NCBI GenBank assembly: GCA_902512655.1
Contig: CABXJR010000001.1
Location: 115,896-150,065, forward strand
Direction of reading: 5' to 3'
Length of the DNA: 34,170 bases
Source of the DNA: an uncultured SAR86 cluster bacterium
Lineage (GTDB): Bacteria > Pseudomonadota > Gammaproteobacteria > Magnimaribacterales > D2472
Position 1 is the first letter of the stretch, and each line of letters opens with the position of its first letter. Made by a program: the position numbers and the translations under genes. The notes beneath the pieces are model-generated. The model was not told the DNA's origin and did no database searches. It saw only the letters and a program-made list of their open reading frames with translations. This document shows positions 7,909 to 15,589 of the stretch, one piece after another.

Positions 7909-7996
7909 TTACTGTATCCTTTATCCAAAAAAATTATGAGCATCTAATATTAAGCGTTATTTAACAAAAGAGAAAACTTTAAATGATTAACTTATT

Positions 7997-9781
7997 TTAT
8001 CTGATAGTTTTTTTTCTTAATCTTATGCTTTCTGGTGTGACTTCAACTAACTCATCGTCCTCAATAAACTCAAGAGCTTGTTCTAATGTATGTTGAATGT
8101 GTGGGGTTAAAATAAGATTCTCGTCTGTTCCAGCAGCTCTAATATTTGTTAGTTGTTTAGCTTTGGTTGGGTTAACTGGTAAATCATTATCCCTAGAATG
8201 TAATCCAACAATTTGACCTTTATATATTTCAAGCCCGTGACCAACAAACATGCGGCCTCTATTTTGCAAATTAAACAATGCGTAAGCTAAAGTTTTTCCT
8301 GTAATCATGGAAACCATTACCCCATTTTGGCGATTAGCAATTTCACCCTTTTTAGCAAGGCCGTAATGATCAAAAATACTAGTTAAAACTCCACTGCCAC
8401 TTGTTAAAGTAAGAAATTGTGATCTGAATCCAATTAGACCTCTTGATGGAGCTATAAATTCAAGCCTCATTCGACCATTTTCTGTGATAACTAATGACTG
8501 TAAATCTGCTTTTCTATTTCCCATCTCCTCCATAATTGCGCCTTGGTGTTCTTCTTGAATATCAATTACAACAACCTCATAGGGCTCATGAATCTCTTCT
8601 CCTACTTCTTTTTGAATTACCTGAGGTTTAGAAACAGCCAATTCATAACTTTCTCTTCGCATAGTTTCAATCAATACTGAAAGATGTAATTCTCCCCGCC
8701 CGGAAACCTTAAATTGATCTGGGCTTTCTCCCTCTTCAACTCTTAAGGCAACATTATGAATTAACTCTTGTTCTAGTCGATCTTTAATATTTCTTGAGGT
8801 GACGTATTTACCCTCTTTGCCACAAAACGGTGAATCATTAACTTGAAAAACCATGCTGACAGTTGGCTCATCAACTGATAGAGGTGGCAGGGGATTTACA
8901 TACTCAGGATCACACAGTGTATCGGAAATATTCAACGCCTCTATTCCAGTAATGCAAACAATATCACCAGCTTTTGCTTCTTCCGTTTCAACTCGCTCAA
9001 GCCCATGATGACCAAGAACTTGAAGGATTTTAGCCTTTCGTTCAACTCTATCCTTACCCACCACAATCACACGATCGTTTGGCTTAACACTTCCGCCAGT
9101 TATTCTACCTATACCAATTACCCCAACATAACTATTACTATCCAATGCTGAGATTTGCATTCTAAAGGGAGATTGTTGGTCGACTTCTGGAGCTGCAACT
9201 TTCTCAATGATCGTGTCCAGCAATGGAGTCATATCGTTTGCCAATTCATCGGGCTCATGCCCTGCCAATCCATTTATAGCTGAAGAATAAATAACGGTAA
9301 AATCTAGCTGCTCATCAGTCGCACCAAGATTATCAAATAATTCAAACACTTGATCGAGAACCCAGTGAGGCCTTGCTTCTGGCCGATCCACCTTATTAAT
9401 TACCAAAATTGGATGCAGCCCTTTTTCAAATGCTTTTTGTGTAACAAATCTAGTTTGGGGCATGGGCCCATCCACAGCATCAACCAGCAATAAAACTGAA
9501 TCAACCATGGAAAGCACTCTTTCAACCTCTCCACCAAAATCGGCATGGCCAGGAGTATCAACAATGTTAATCCTATGATCTTTCCAGTTTATAGCTGTAT
9601 TTTTTGCAAGAATTGTGATTCCCCGCTCCCTTTCTTGATCGTTGGAGTCCATAATTCTTTCAGTTGCCATGCTTTTTCGATCTAAAGTTCCTGATTGCTG
9701 CAATAACTTGTCAACCAGTGTTGTTTTACCGTGATCAACGTGGGCGATGATGGCAATATTTCTAAGCTTTTCTTTATTCAT
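7997..9781 (-). CDS. typA: Ribosome-associated translational GTPase TypA/BipA
   Basis: 594 residues, close to the 607 of E. coli BipA. The G motifs are all present: AHVDHGKTT (13-21), [19 protein letters not shown] and SAING, followed by the EF-G-like domains and the BipA-specific C-terminal region ([19 protein letters not shown], then [10 protein letters not shown]). The protein binds the 70S ribosome in its GTP form and acts in 50S assembly at low temperature and under stress. The gene is monocistronic and divergent from the DEAD-box helicase, another assembly factor. A perfect TATAAT lies about 25 nt upstream, but no Shine-Dalgarno is visible. Confidence 0.98.
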   Translation of the reverse strand: MNKEKLRNIAIIAHVDHGKTTLVDKLLQQSGTLDRKSMATERIMDSNDQERERGITILAKNTAINWKDHRINIVDTPGHADFGGEVERVLSMVDSVLLLVDAVDGPMPQTRFVTQKAFEKGLHPILVINKVDRPEARPHWVLDQVFELFDNLGATDEQLDFTVIYSSAINGLAGHEPDELANDMTPLLDTIIEKVAAPEVDQQSPFRMQISALDSNSYVGVIGIGRITGGSVKPNDRVIVVGKDRVERKAKILQVLGHHGLERVETEEAKAGDIVCITGIEALNISDTLCDPEYVNPLPPLSVDEPTVSMVFQVNDSPFCGKEGKYVTSRNIKDRLEQELIHNVALRVEEGESPDQFKVSGRGELHLSVLIETMRRESYELAVSKPQVIQKEVGEEIHEPYEVVVIDIQEEHQGAIMEEMGNRKADLQSLVITENGRMRLEFIAPSRGLIGFRSQFLTLTSGSGVLTSIFDHYGLAKKGEIANRQNGVMVSMITGKTLAYALFNLQNRGRMFVGHGLEIYKGQIVGLHSRDNDLPVNPTKAKQLTNIRAAGTDENLILTPHIQHTLEQALEFIEDDELVEVTPESIRLRKKTIR

Positions 9782-9802
9782 GATGGGTAATAATTGAGGA
9801 GG

Positions 9803-9808
9803 ATTATA
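9803..9808 (-). promoter_or_regulatory. Candidate -10 box for typA
   Basis: On the minus strand the gap upstream of typA reads CGTATAATCC, a perfect -10 hexamer 21 nt before the ATG. A transcript starting there would have a leader of only about 15 nt. I could not find a convincing -35 at 16-18 nt, so this is a candidate only. Confidence 0.4.
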
Positions 9809-9908
9809 CGAGAATATAAAAAAAGAAATACCCTGCTTGATAACTATTGTTAAATATATATTTAAAGCTGCATTGACCCTAGCTCAGTAAGTCTATACCC
9901 TGCAGTCA

Positions 9909-9924
9909 TCTGATAGATATCAGA
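9909..9924 (+). promoter_or_regulatory. Inverted repeat in the helicase 5' leader
   Basis: TCTGATA-GA-TATCAGA, with 7-bp arms and a 2-nt centre, sits about 24 nt upstream of the helicase ATG. CCTG/CAGG outside it could extend the pairing with a bulge. As DNA it could be an operator. As RNA the perfect arms would need to open slightly for a loop. Cold-inducible DEAD-box genes often have regulatory leaders, so a role is plausible but unproven. Confidence 0.3.
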
Positions 9925-9947
9925 CAGGCTTATATTAATAAATAAAA

Positions 9948-11270
9948 ATGTCATTTAAAGAACTCGGATTATCCGATCCAATTTTGCGATCTCTAGAGGA
10001 TCTAAAGCATTCTGAACCCTCGGAAATTCAAAAACAAGCAATACCAATTGTCTTATCAGGTAAAAATATAATGGCCGCTGCCCAAACTGGAACTGGTAAA
10101 ACAGGCAGTTTTGTTTTACCAATGATTGAACTGCTGCAAAACCAAGCAAAGCCATATAGAAAACATGTTCATGCATTAGTGTTAACTCCAACCCGAGAAT
10201 TAGCTGCTCAAGTAAGAGAAGATGTTTACACCTATGGAAAATTTACCTCTATCACTTCAGCTGCAATTTTTGGTGGTGCTAAGATTTTTCCTCAAAAATC
10301 TAAACTTAAAAAAGGTTTAGATATTCTTGTTGCAACTCCTGGAAGATTGCTTGATTTACATAATCAAAAATCGGTTAAATTAAATAACGTTCAAATTTTG
10401 GTACTAGATGAAGCTGATCACATGCTTGATATGGGGTTTATCCATGACATCAAAAAAATTATTGCTTTAACACCACCGGATAGACAAAATTTACTCTTTT
10501 CAGCTACATTTTCTCCAGAAATTAAAAAACTTGCGCAGTCGTTAGGCACAGGCCTTATAGAAATTGCAACTGATTCTCCAAACAGCACTGTTAGTGCAAT
10601 TAAACAAATTGTTTATAAAGTCGACAAGAACCAAAAATCTAACTTATTAAGCCACCTCATTCATTCTGAGCAATGGCCTCAAGCGCTTGTGTTTTCAAGA
10701 ACCAAACACGGGTCTGAAAAAATTGCTAAAAAACTCAATGCTGCAGATATACAAACAGCAACCATTCATGGTGATAAGACACAGGGAGCAAGAATGCGTG
10801 CACTCAGGGAATTTAAAGAGAAAGATGTAAGAGTCTTGGTTGCCACTGATGTTGCCGCAAGAGGGATTGATATTAGTAATCTTCCCTATGTAGTTAATTT
10901 CGATATGCCCACCTACCCCAATGATTACATCCACAGAATAGGAAGAACTGGTCGCGCAGGAAAAGCAGGAACAGCCATATCTTTTTTAAGCATAGATGAG
11001 CAAAAGTTCTTAAGAGGAATTGAAGAATTAATTGACAGCAAGATTCCACAAAAAATTGAAGAAGGATTTAAACCAACGGATAAAGCAGAAAACAGCTCTA
11101 GGCCAAAAAATTTTAGAAGTAAAAAGTCTGGGTTTCAAAAAAGGCAGGCCGCTAAAAAAGGTAAAGCGGATTTTAAAAAATCTAATACGGGATCAAAAGA
11201 TAGGCCAAGTCAAAATAAAAAGAAAAGATCTAAAGCTAAGACTCGGTGGAAAAAAGGGAAAGGTGTCTAG
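9948..11270 (+). CDS. DEAD-box ATP-dependent RNA helicase (RhlE-like)
   Basis: 440 residues. The motifs are in order: Q-motif (PSEIQKQAIP), Walker A AAQTGTGKT (44-52), PTRELAAQ, TPGRLLD, DEAD, SAT and HRIGRTGRAGKAG. The core ends near residue 370 and is followed by a lysine/arginine-rich tail of about 70 residues, typical of RhlE-type enzymes that grip structured RNA or ribosomal precursors. It is divergent from typA. No Shine-Dalgarno precedes the ATG (AATAAATAAAAATG). The stop codon TAG lies in the sequence CTAG, which also provides the stop of the convergent AhpD-like gene. Confidence 0.95.
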   Translation: MSFKELGLSDPILRSLEDLKHSEPSEIQKQAIPIVLSGKNIMAAAQTGTGKTGSFVLPMIELLQNQAKPYRKHVHALVLTPTRELAAQVREDVYTYGKFTSITSAAIFGGAKIFPQKSKLKKGLDILVATPGRLLDLHNQKSVKLNNVQILVLDEADHMLDMGFIHDIKKIIALTPPDRQNLLFSATFSPEIKKLAQSLGTGLIEIATDSPNSTVSAIKQIVYKVDKNQKSNLLSHLIHSEQWPQALVFSRTKHGSEKIAKKLNAADIQTATIHGDKTQGARMRALREFKEKDVRVLVATDVAARGIDISNLPYVVNFDMPTYPNDYIHRIGRTGRAGKAGTAISFLSIDEQKFLRGIEELIDSKIPQKIEEGFKPTDKAENSSRPKNFRSKKSGFQKRQAAKKGKADFKKSNTGSKDRPSQNKKKRSKAKTRWKKGKGV

Positions 11271-11854
11271 GCATGCTTGCCAGGTACCCAAGAAATTCCT
11301 TTCAGCAAATCTTGACCTGAAGTATTTGCATCCCCTTCCAGCGAAGTTGCCATAACATCATTCCAGCGATTTAAATATCCGAATAAAGCTATCACGCCCA
11401 TGATTTCAACAATATCATCATCAGACCAATAAACATGTAATTGCTTTTCTGTATCCTCAGCTACATTTACAGGAACCATGCTAGCCTCTTGCGCAAACTT
11501 CAAAGCTGCTTTCTCAGCATCTGTAAAAAAATCTTGATTCTTAAAATCCCAAACATGCTCAAGTCTCTCAGATGTCGAACCATAACGCTCAGCAGCTCTA
11601 ATGGTATGCGCCTGACAATATCTACATCCTGCAGTATTGCTACTCACGAAGGCAATTAAGCGTTTGAATTCCGAGGTTAATTGACCATGGTTCTCCATTA
11701 CAGCCATATTTAGCTCTATAAATGCTTTTGCAATATTTGGTCTTCTTTGCATGGTCAGAACTGAGTTAGGGCAAAAACCCAATGTTTCATTAAAAAAATT
11801 TACTAATTCTTTAACACTATCATCTAAAATATCTATGGGATTAACTAGCGGCAT
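11267..11854 (-). CDS. AhpD-like / carboxymuconolactone decarboxylase family protein
   Basis: 195 residues, all helical. The redox motif C77-RYC80-QAH83 (CxxCxxH) is the catalytic signature of AhpD-type peroxidase-related proteins. The downstream helix KAALKFAQEASMVP and the ALFGYLNRWNDVMA segment also fit the family. Such proteins work as alkylhydroperoxidases or disulfide reductases; the partner is unknown. No clear Shine-Dalgarno. The 3' end overlaps the helicase stop by 4 nt in the convergent direction. Confidence 0.88.
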   Translation of the reverse strand: MPLVNPIDILDDSVKELVNFFNETLGFCPNSVLTMQRRPNIAKAFIELNMAVMENHGQLTSEFKRLIAFVSSNTAGCRYCQAHTIRAAERYGSTSERLEHVWDFKNQDFFTDAEKAALKFAQEASMVPVNVAEDTEKQLHVYWSDDDIVEIMGVIALFGYLNRWNDVMATSLEGDANTSGQDLLKGISWVPGKHA

Positions 11855-11912
11855 TCAAAAACCATAACATAATTTACTTTTAAGGTCTGATGAATAATGA
11901 TTCAATAAATAT

Positions 11913-13067
11913 ATGAAAAAATTTAAAAAAGAAACTATTGCTGCCAAAGCCGGAATTGGATCTGACATACATCATGGATCAATTGTCCCCCCTCTATATC
12001 TCTCATCAAATTTTAAATACGAGGAACTTGGAAAAGAACAAGAATATGAATATACAAGAGAAACAAATCCAAGCAGAGATCATTTGATTAATGCTCTAAC
12101 AGATCTTGAGGATGGTGTAGGCGGCGAAATACTAAGCTCAGGAATGGCAGCTATCACGCTAGTGGCAAATATTTTAAATATTAATAGTAAAGTAATTCTT
12201 CCTCATGATTGTTATGGGGGAACACATAGACTTTTTTTATCTCTATCTGAAAAAGGAATACTAGATGCCTATTTTATTAATCAAGGTGAAGAATCCTTCT
12301 GCGAAAAAACTATCAGTGAAATTAACCCAGACTTGATATGGGTAGAAACACCATCCAATCCTTTATTACAGTCTGTGGATATTAAAAAAATATCAAAAGA
12401 AGCTAAAGCATGTGACGCCTTGGTAGCAGTTGATAATACTTTTCTATCTCCATCTTTACAAAATCCGCTTAAGCTAGGCGCAGATATTGTTATGCATTCA
12501 ACAACAAAATATATAAATGGTCATTCTGACGTTATTGGTGGAGCATTAATTACAAATGATCATGAGATTTTATCGAAACTAAAATTTTGGGCAAATGCCT
12601 TAGGCATTACCGGATCACCATTTGATAGTTATTTAACTTTGAGGGGTCTTAGAACTCTAAGTATCAGAATGGAGAAACATGAAAAAAATGCTGCAGCAAT
12701 TGTTGAACTTCTGTCGGCACATCCAAAAATAGATAAGGTTTATTATCCCGGTTTGCCAAGTCATCCATCACATGCAATAGCAAAAAAACAACAAAGTGGT
12801 TTTGGTGGGATGCTGAGCTTTGAAATATTAGATGATTTAGCAGGAGTGGAAAATTTTATCGAAGGAATGAATATTATTCCACTTGCAGCATCTCTTGGAG
12901 GGTTTGAGAGCCTTGTTAGTCATCCATACACTATGACCCACGGAAATCTTACTCCAAATCAAAAAAAAGAAGTTGGCATATCAGAAAGGTTAATTAGAAT
13001 TTCTGCTGGATTGGAAAACACCCAAGATCTTTTGGAGGCGGTGAATCTTGGATTAAAGAAAATTTAG
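11913..13067 (+). CDS. metB: Cystathionine gamma-synthase (Cys/Met PLP-dependent enzyme)
   Basis: 384 residues, full length for the family. The PLP lysine is Lys199 in HSTTKYINGHSDVIGG. Also visible are SSGMAAI, the VDNTFLSP active-site loop and the C-terminal SLGGFESLVSHP. The overall wording is very close to E. coli MetB. The reaction joins O-succinyl- or acetyl-homoserine with cysteine to give cystathionine. Other members of the family (gamma-lyase, O-acetylhomoserine sulfhydrylase) share these motifs, but the EYEYTRETNPSRD and PHDCYGG text points to MetB. No Shine-Dalgarno is visible. Confidence 0.88.
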   Translation: MKKFKKETIAAKAGIGSDIHHGSIVPPLYLSSNFKYEELGKEQEYEYTRETNPSRDHLINALTDLEDGVGGEILSSGMAAITLVANILNINSKVILPHDCYGGTHRLFLSLSEKGILDAYFINQGEESFCEKTISEINPDLIWVETPSNPLLQSVDIKKISKEAKACDALVAVDNTFLSPSLQNPLKLGADIVMHSTTKYINGHSDVIGGALITNDHEILSKLKFWANALGITGSPFDSYLTLRGLRTLSIRMEKHEKNAAAIVELLSAHPKIDKVYYPGLPSHPSHAIAKKQQSGFGGMLSFEILDDLAGVENFIEGMNIIPLAASLGGFESLVSHPYTMTHGNLTPNQKKEVGISERLIRISAGLENTQDLLEAVNLGLKKI

Positions 13068-13086
13068 TCAAATTAAAATCTTTCAA

Positions 13087-13398
13087 TCAATCTGAATCTT
13101 TTTTGATGCGATGTTCGCTCATAGAAATTTCATGATCAACGCAATCAAAATAACCAGATTGTTCAGGTGAATGATCACCAGCGACCACTGTGGCACCATC
13201 TTTCTTTCTCACTATAGGCGGGCCCTTAGGCACCATTCCTAAACATGAGGTCATGGCTGCACCCATATAACCTTCAACACCAAGATGAGCATATGGGTTT
13301 TTTGCCTGTTGATAAGGAGTTAATTCTTTGGTTTCGCAAGCGCTGAGACAAAATAAGACAAGGAAACTAAAAACTTTAAGAATAATTGAAAATTGCAT
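13087..13398 (-). CDS. Small putative lipoprotein
   Basis: 103 residues with a lipobox LSAC (Cys21) after a hydrophobic signal (about 1-20), so it is probably lipid-anchored. The mature part has three further cysteines (in KELT...SCLG, DCVDHE) and no recognised domain. It is convergent with metB and divergent from the KOR operon. It has no clear ribosome binding site, and the function is unknown. Confidence 0.7.
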   Translation of the reverse strand: MQFSIILKVFSFLVLFCLSACETKELTPYQQAKNPYAHLGVEGYMGAAMTSCLGMVPKGPPIVRKKDGATVVAGDHSPEQSGYFDCVDHEISMSEHRIKKDSD

Positions 13399-13484
13399 TC
13401 ATTTTAAAAAATATTTCTTATTTATACTTATAACATACAAAATTTCTGACTTAAAGGTACAGATACATTTAAATAAAAATTAGG

Positions 13485-13513
13485 TTGCATATTGCTTATT
13501 ATATGTTTATGGT
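13485..13513 (+). promoter_or_regulatory. Candidate sigma70-type promoter of the 2-oxoacid oxidoreductase operon
   Basis: TTGCAT (13485-13490) and TATGGT (13508-13513) are separated by 17 nt. Both are imperfect hexamers. A start near 13520 would give a leader of about 65 nt that consists almost entirely of the two hairpins described below, which makes the placement attractive. It is weak on sequence alone. Confidence 0.35.
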
Positions 13514-13527
13514 AAAACTAGATATTC

Positions 13528-13560
13528 CTATAAGAAAAGGTTTTTTCCTGTACCTTATAG
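13528..13560 (+). promoter_or_regulatory. Upstream hairpin in the operon leader
   Basis: CTATAAG (13528-13534) pairs perfectly with CTTATAG (13554-13560). Inside, AGG and CCT can pair around a run of six T. The pyrimidine stretch TTTTTTCC (13541-13548) can alternatively pair, with several G-U pairs, to the Shine-Dalgarno GGAGGGGA further downstream. The two states would be mutually exclusive. This is inference from base pairing by eye. Confidence 0.45.
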
Positions 13561-13561
13561 C

Positions 13562-13584
13562 TAATTTGGAGGGGAGCCAAATTA
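13562..13584 (+). promoter_or_regulatory. Hairpin carrying an exceptionally strong Shine-Dalgarno in its loop
   Basis: TAATTTGG (13562-13569) and CCAAATTA (13577-13584) form a perfect 8-bp stem around the loop AGGGGAG. The 3' arm ends 1 nt before the ATG at 13586. This is the strongest purine-rich RBS in the window, in a genome where many genes show none. Exposure of the loop and opening of the arm next to the ATG could set translation of the whole coupled operon. Alternatively it is a DNA operator. Confidence 0.5.
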
Positions 13585-13585
13585 T

Positions 13586-15589
13586 ATGGATACAAAATAC
13601 TTGTTTAAACGACATAATACCTATTGGGTAAAAGTTGCTGTTCCCAAAGATCTTCGAAAAGAATTAGGTTTTGATCTAAGAACCTCATTGCATACTCATG
13701 ATTTATCTGAAGCTCAAAAACTTAGAGAAGCTGTGGTTGAGGGTTTTAAGTCTCAAATATTCGCAGCCAAAGAAAACCTTAAAAAATCCAATGGAAAGGG
13801 TTTCGTTAAAACTTTTATGCCGATAACTGATACCTCTGATCCTCAGTATTACCATAAAGTTGTTGATTGTCAGTATGCATGCCCTGCTCACACGCCTGTA
13901 CCAGAATATATCAGAAAAATTTCACAAAATAAGTATACAGAAGCATATATGATTAATTGGGAATCAAATGTATTTCCTGGAATCCTTGGTCGAACATGCG
14001 ACAGGCCCTGTGAACCTGCATGCAGAAGAACAAGAACCCATGAGAAACCTGTTGCTATATGTAGGCTCAAAAGAGTCGCAGCTGATTTTAAGGATGATGT
14101 TTCTGATTTATTACCTAAAGCTCCTTCAATCAGCAATGGAAAGAGAATTGCCCTCATTGGAGGTGGGCCGGCATCATTAACTGTTGCAAGAGATCTAATT
14201 GTCATGGGGTATGAATGTACATTATTTGAAAAAGATCCTCAGGCCGGAGGCTTAATGCGAACGAATATTCCATCATTCAGACTGCCAGAGGAAGTCTTGG
14301 ATGCTGAGGTTAATCAAATTCTAGATATGGGATTAAATACAAAATTTAATTCTGAAATTACTAGCCTTAAAAATTTTTTAAATGAAGATTTTGAAGCAGT
14401 CTTTGTGGGCACTGGAGCACCAAAAGGGAAAGATTTAAACATTGGAGGTCGCAAAGAAGCAAAAGCAAATATTCATATTGGTATAGATTTTTTAACAAGT
14501 ATAGCCTTTAAGCATATTGATTCTATTGGAAAAAAAGTAATTGTTTTGGGGGGTGGGAACACAGCAATGGATTGTTGTAGATCCTCTTTAAGATTAGGCG
14601 CTGAAGATGTAAAGGTTTTTGTCAGAAGCCCTTTCTCGCAAATGAAAGCATCTGAATGGGAAATTGAAGATGCTATGGAGGAAAATATTCCAATTTTTGA
14701 GAACCATGTTCCTAAAAAATTTATTCATGATGAAGGAAAGCTAACCGGAATGGAATTTCAAAAAGTTGAAGCCGTCTTTGACTCAAAAGGCAATAGATCG
14801 CTGGTCCCAACTGATGATGATCCTGTCATTATTGAATGTGATGATGTGCTAGTAGCTATTGGTCAAGATAATTCCTTTGAATGGATAGAAAGAGATATTG
14901 GCCTAGAATTTGGAGAGTGGGATATGCCGGTTGTAAACCCTACAACCTTTCAATCTACACATCCGAAGGTCTTTTTTGGTGGGGATGCTGCTTGGGGTCC
15001 AGAAAATATTATTTGGGCGGCAGCACATGGACACCAAGCTGCAATTTCTATTCATAAATTTTGTCAAAATGAAGATATTAATAAAAGGCCAGAGCCTGGC
15101 ACGAATCTTGTTAGTCAAAAGATGGGGTTGCATGAATGGTCTTATGATAATGACATCTCTCAAGCAAAAAGATTTCTGGTTCCAAAAGCAGATCAAGAAG
15201 TTGCACTAAAAAGCTTAAAAATAGAAGTTGAAAAAGGCTTCGATGAAAATCTGGCAATGGAAGAAGCTCAAAGATGTTTAAATTGCGATGTTCAAACTGT
15301 TTTTTCTGAAAGTTTATGCATCGAGTGCGATGCTTGTGTAGATATTTGCCCAACAGATTGTATTAATTTCATGTTTAATGGTCCTGAAGGTGAGGTGAGA
15401 CAAAATATTAGAATTCCTGCATTAAATATTGAACAAGATTTATTGGTTTCTAAGATCTTACCAACAAAAAGAACCATGTTTAAAGATGAAGATGTCTGCC
15501 TGCATTGTGGCTTATGCGCTGAAAGATGCCCTACAGGCGCTTGGGACATGCAAACCTTCTTGTATGAAGAGGCCAAGGTATACTCATGA
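13586..15589 (+). CDS. GltD-like FAD/NADPH Fe-S oxidoreductase subunit with N-terminal integrase-arm-like domain
   Basis: 667 residues. Residues 1-65 (YLFKRHNTYWVKVAVPKDLR, then SLHTHDLSEAQKLREAV) look like the N-terminal arm domain (DUF6538-like) of tyrosine integrases, not a redox domain. From about 78 the protein is a GltD/DPD-type flavoprotein: Fe-S Cys C95, C99, C138, C142 and C146, an FAD motif IGGGPAS (191-197), an NAD(P)H motif LGGGNTAMD (321-329) and FGGDAAWGP (464-472). The C-terminus holds two 4Fe-4S ferredoxin motifs (C578/581/584/588 and C638/641/644/648). It likely moves electrons between NADP(H) and the KorAB-like subunits encoded downstream with 4-nt overlap. An internal ATG (13817) lacks an RBS at the right distance, so the full-length start is preferred. 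Confidence 0.88.
   Translation: MDTKYLFKRHNTYWVKVAVPKDLRKELGFDLRTSLHTHDLSEAQKLREAVVEGFKSQIFAAKENLKKSNGKGFVKTFMPITDTSDPQYYHKVVDCQYACPAHTPVPEYIRKISQNKYTEAYMINWESNVFPGILGRTCDRPCEPACRRTRTHEKPVAICRLKRVAADFKDDVSDLLPKAPSISNGKRIALIGGGPASLTVARDLIVMGYECTLFEKDPQAGGLMRTNIPSFRLPEEVLDAEVNQILDMGLNTKFNSEITSLKNFLNEDFEAVFVGTGAPKGKDLNIGGRKEAKANIHIGIDFLTSIAFKHIDSIGKKVIVLGGGNTAMDCCRSSLRLGAEDVKVFVRSPFSQMKASEWEIEDAMEENIPIFENHVPKKFIHDEGKLTGMEFQKVEAVFDSKGNRSLVPTDDDPVIIECDDVLVAIGQDNSFEWIERDIGLEFGEWDMPVVNPTTFQSTHPKVFFGGDAAWGPENIIWAAAHGHQAAISIHKFCQNEDINKRPEPGTNLVSQKMGLHEWSYDNDISQAKRFLVPKADQEVALKSLKIEVEKGFDENLAMEEAQRCLNCDVQTVFSESLCIECDACVDICPTDCINFMFNGPEGEVRQNIRIPALNIEQDLLVSKILPTKRTMFKDEDVCLHCGLCAERCPTGAWDMQTFLYEEAKVYS

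Noticed and set aside
9870-9905. tRNA-like text TAGCTCAGT and promoter-like TTGACC in the typA/helicase gap
   Set aside because: No acceptor, anticodon or T-arm pairing can be built around it, and the TTGACC has no -10 at a proper distance (best TATACC at 15 nt). Probably chance.
9955-10934. Minus-strand ORFs within the helicase (9955-10191, 10695-10934)
   Set aside because: Shadow frames of a conserved DEAD-box gene.
11032-11355. Lys-rich plus-strand ORF at the end of the helicase
   Set aside because: Alternate frame of the helicase basic tail; its composition comes from the A-rich codons.
13586-13800. A tyrosine integrase or mobile element remnant as a separate gene
   Set aside because: There is no stop or catalytic domain after the arm-like region; the frame continues into the flavoprotein. 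No flanking direct repeats or tRNA site were seen.
13888-14205. Antisense ORFs inside the KOR operon (also 13703-13891, 14903-15353, 15292-15734, 16701-16898, 18012-18290)
   Set aside because: They lie entirely or almost entirely opposite conserved coding sequence, lack an RBS and have no recognisable domains.
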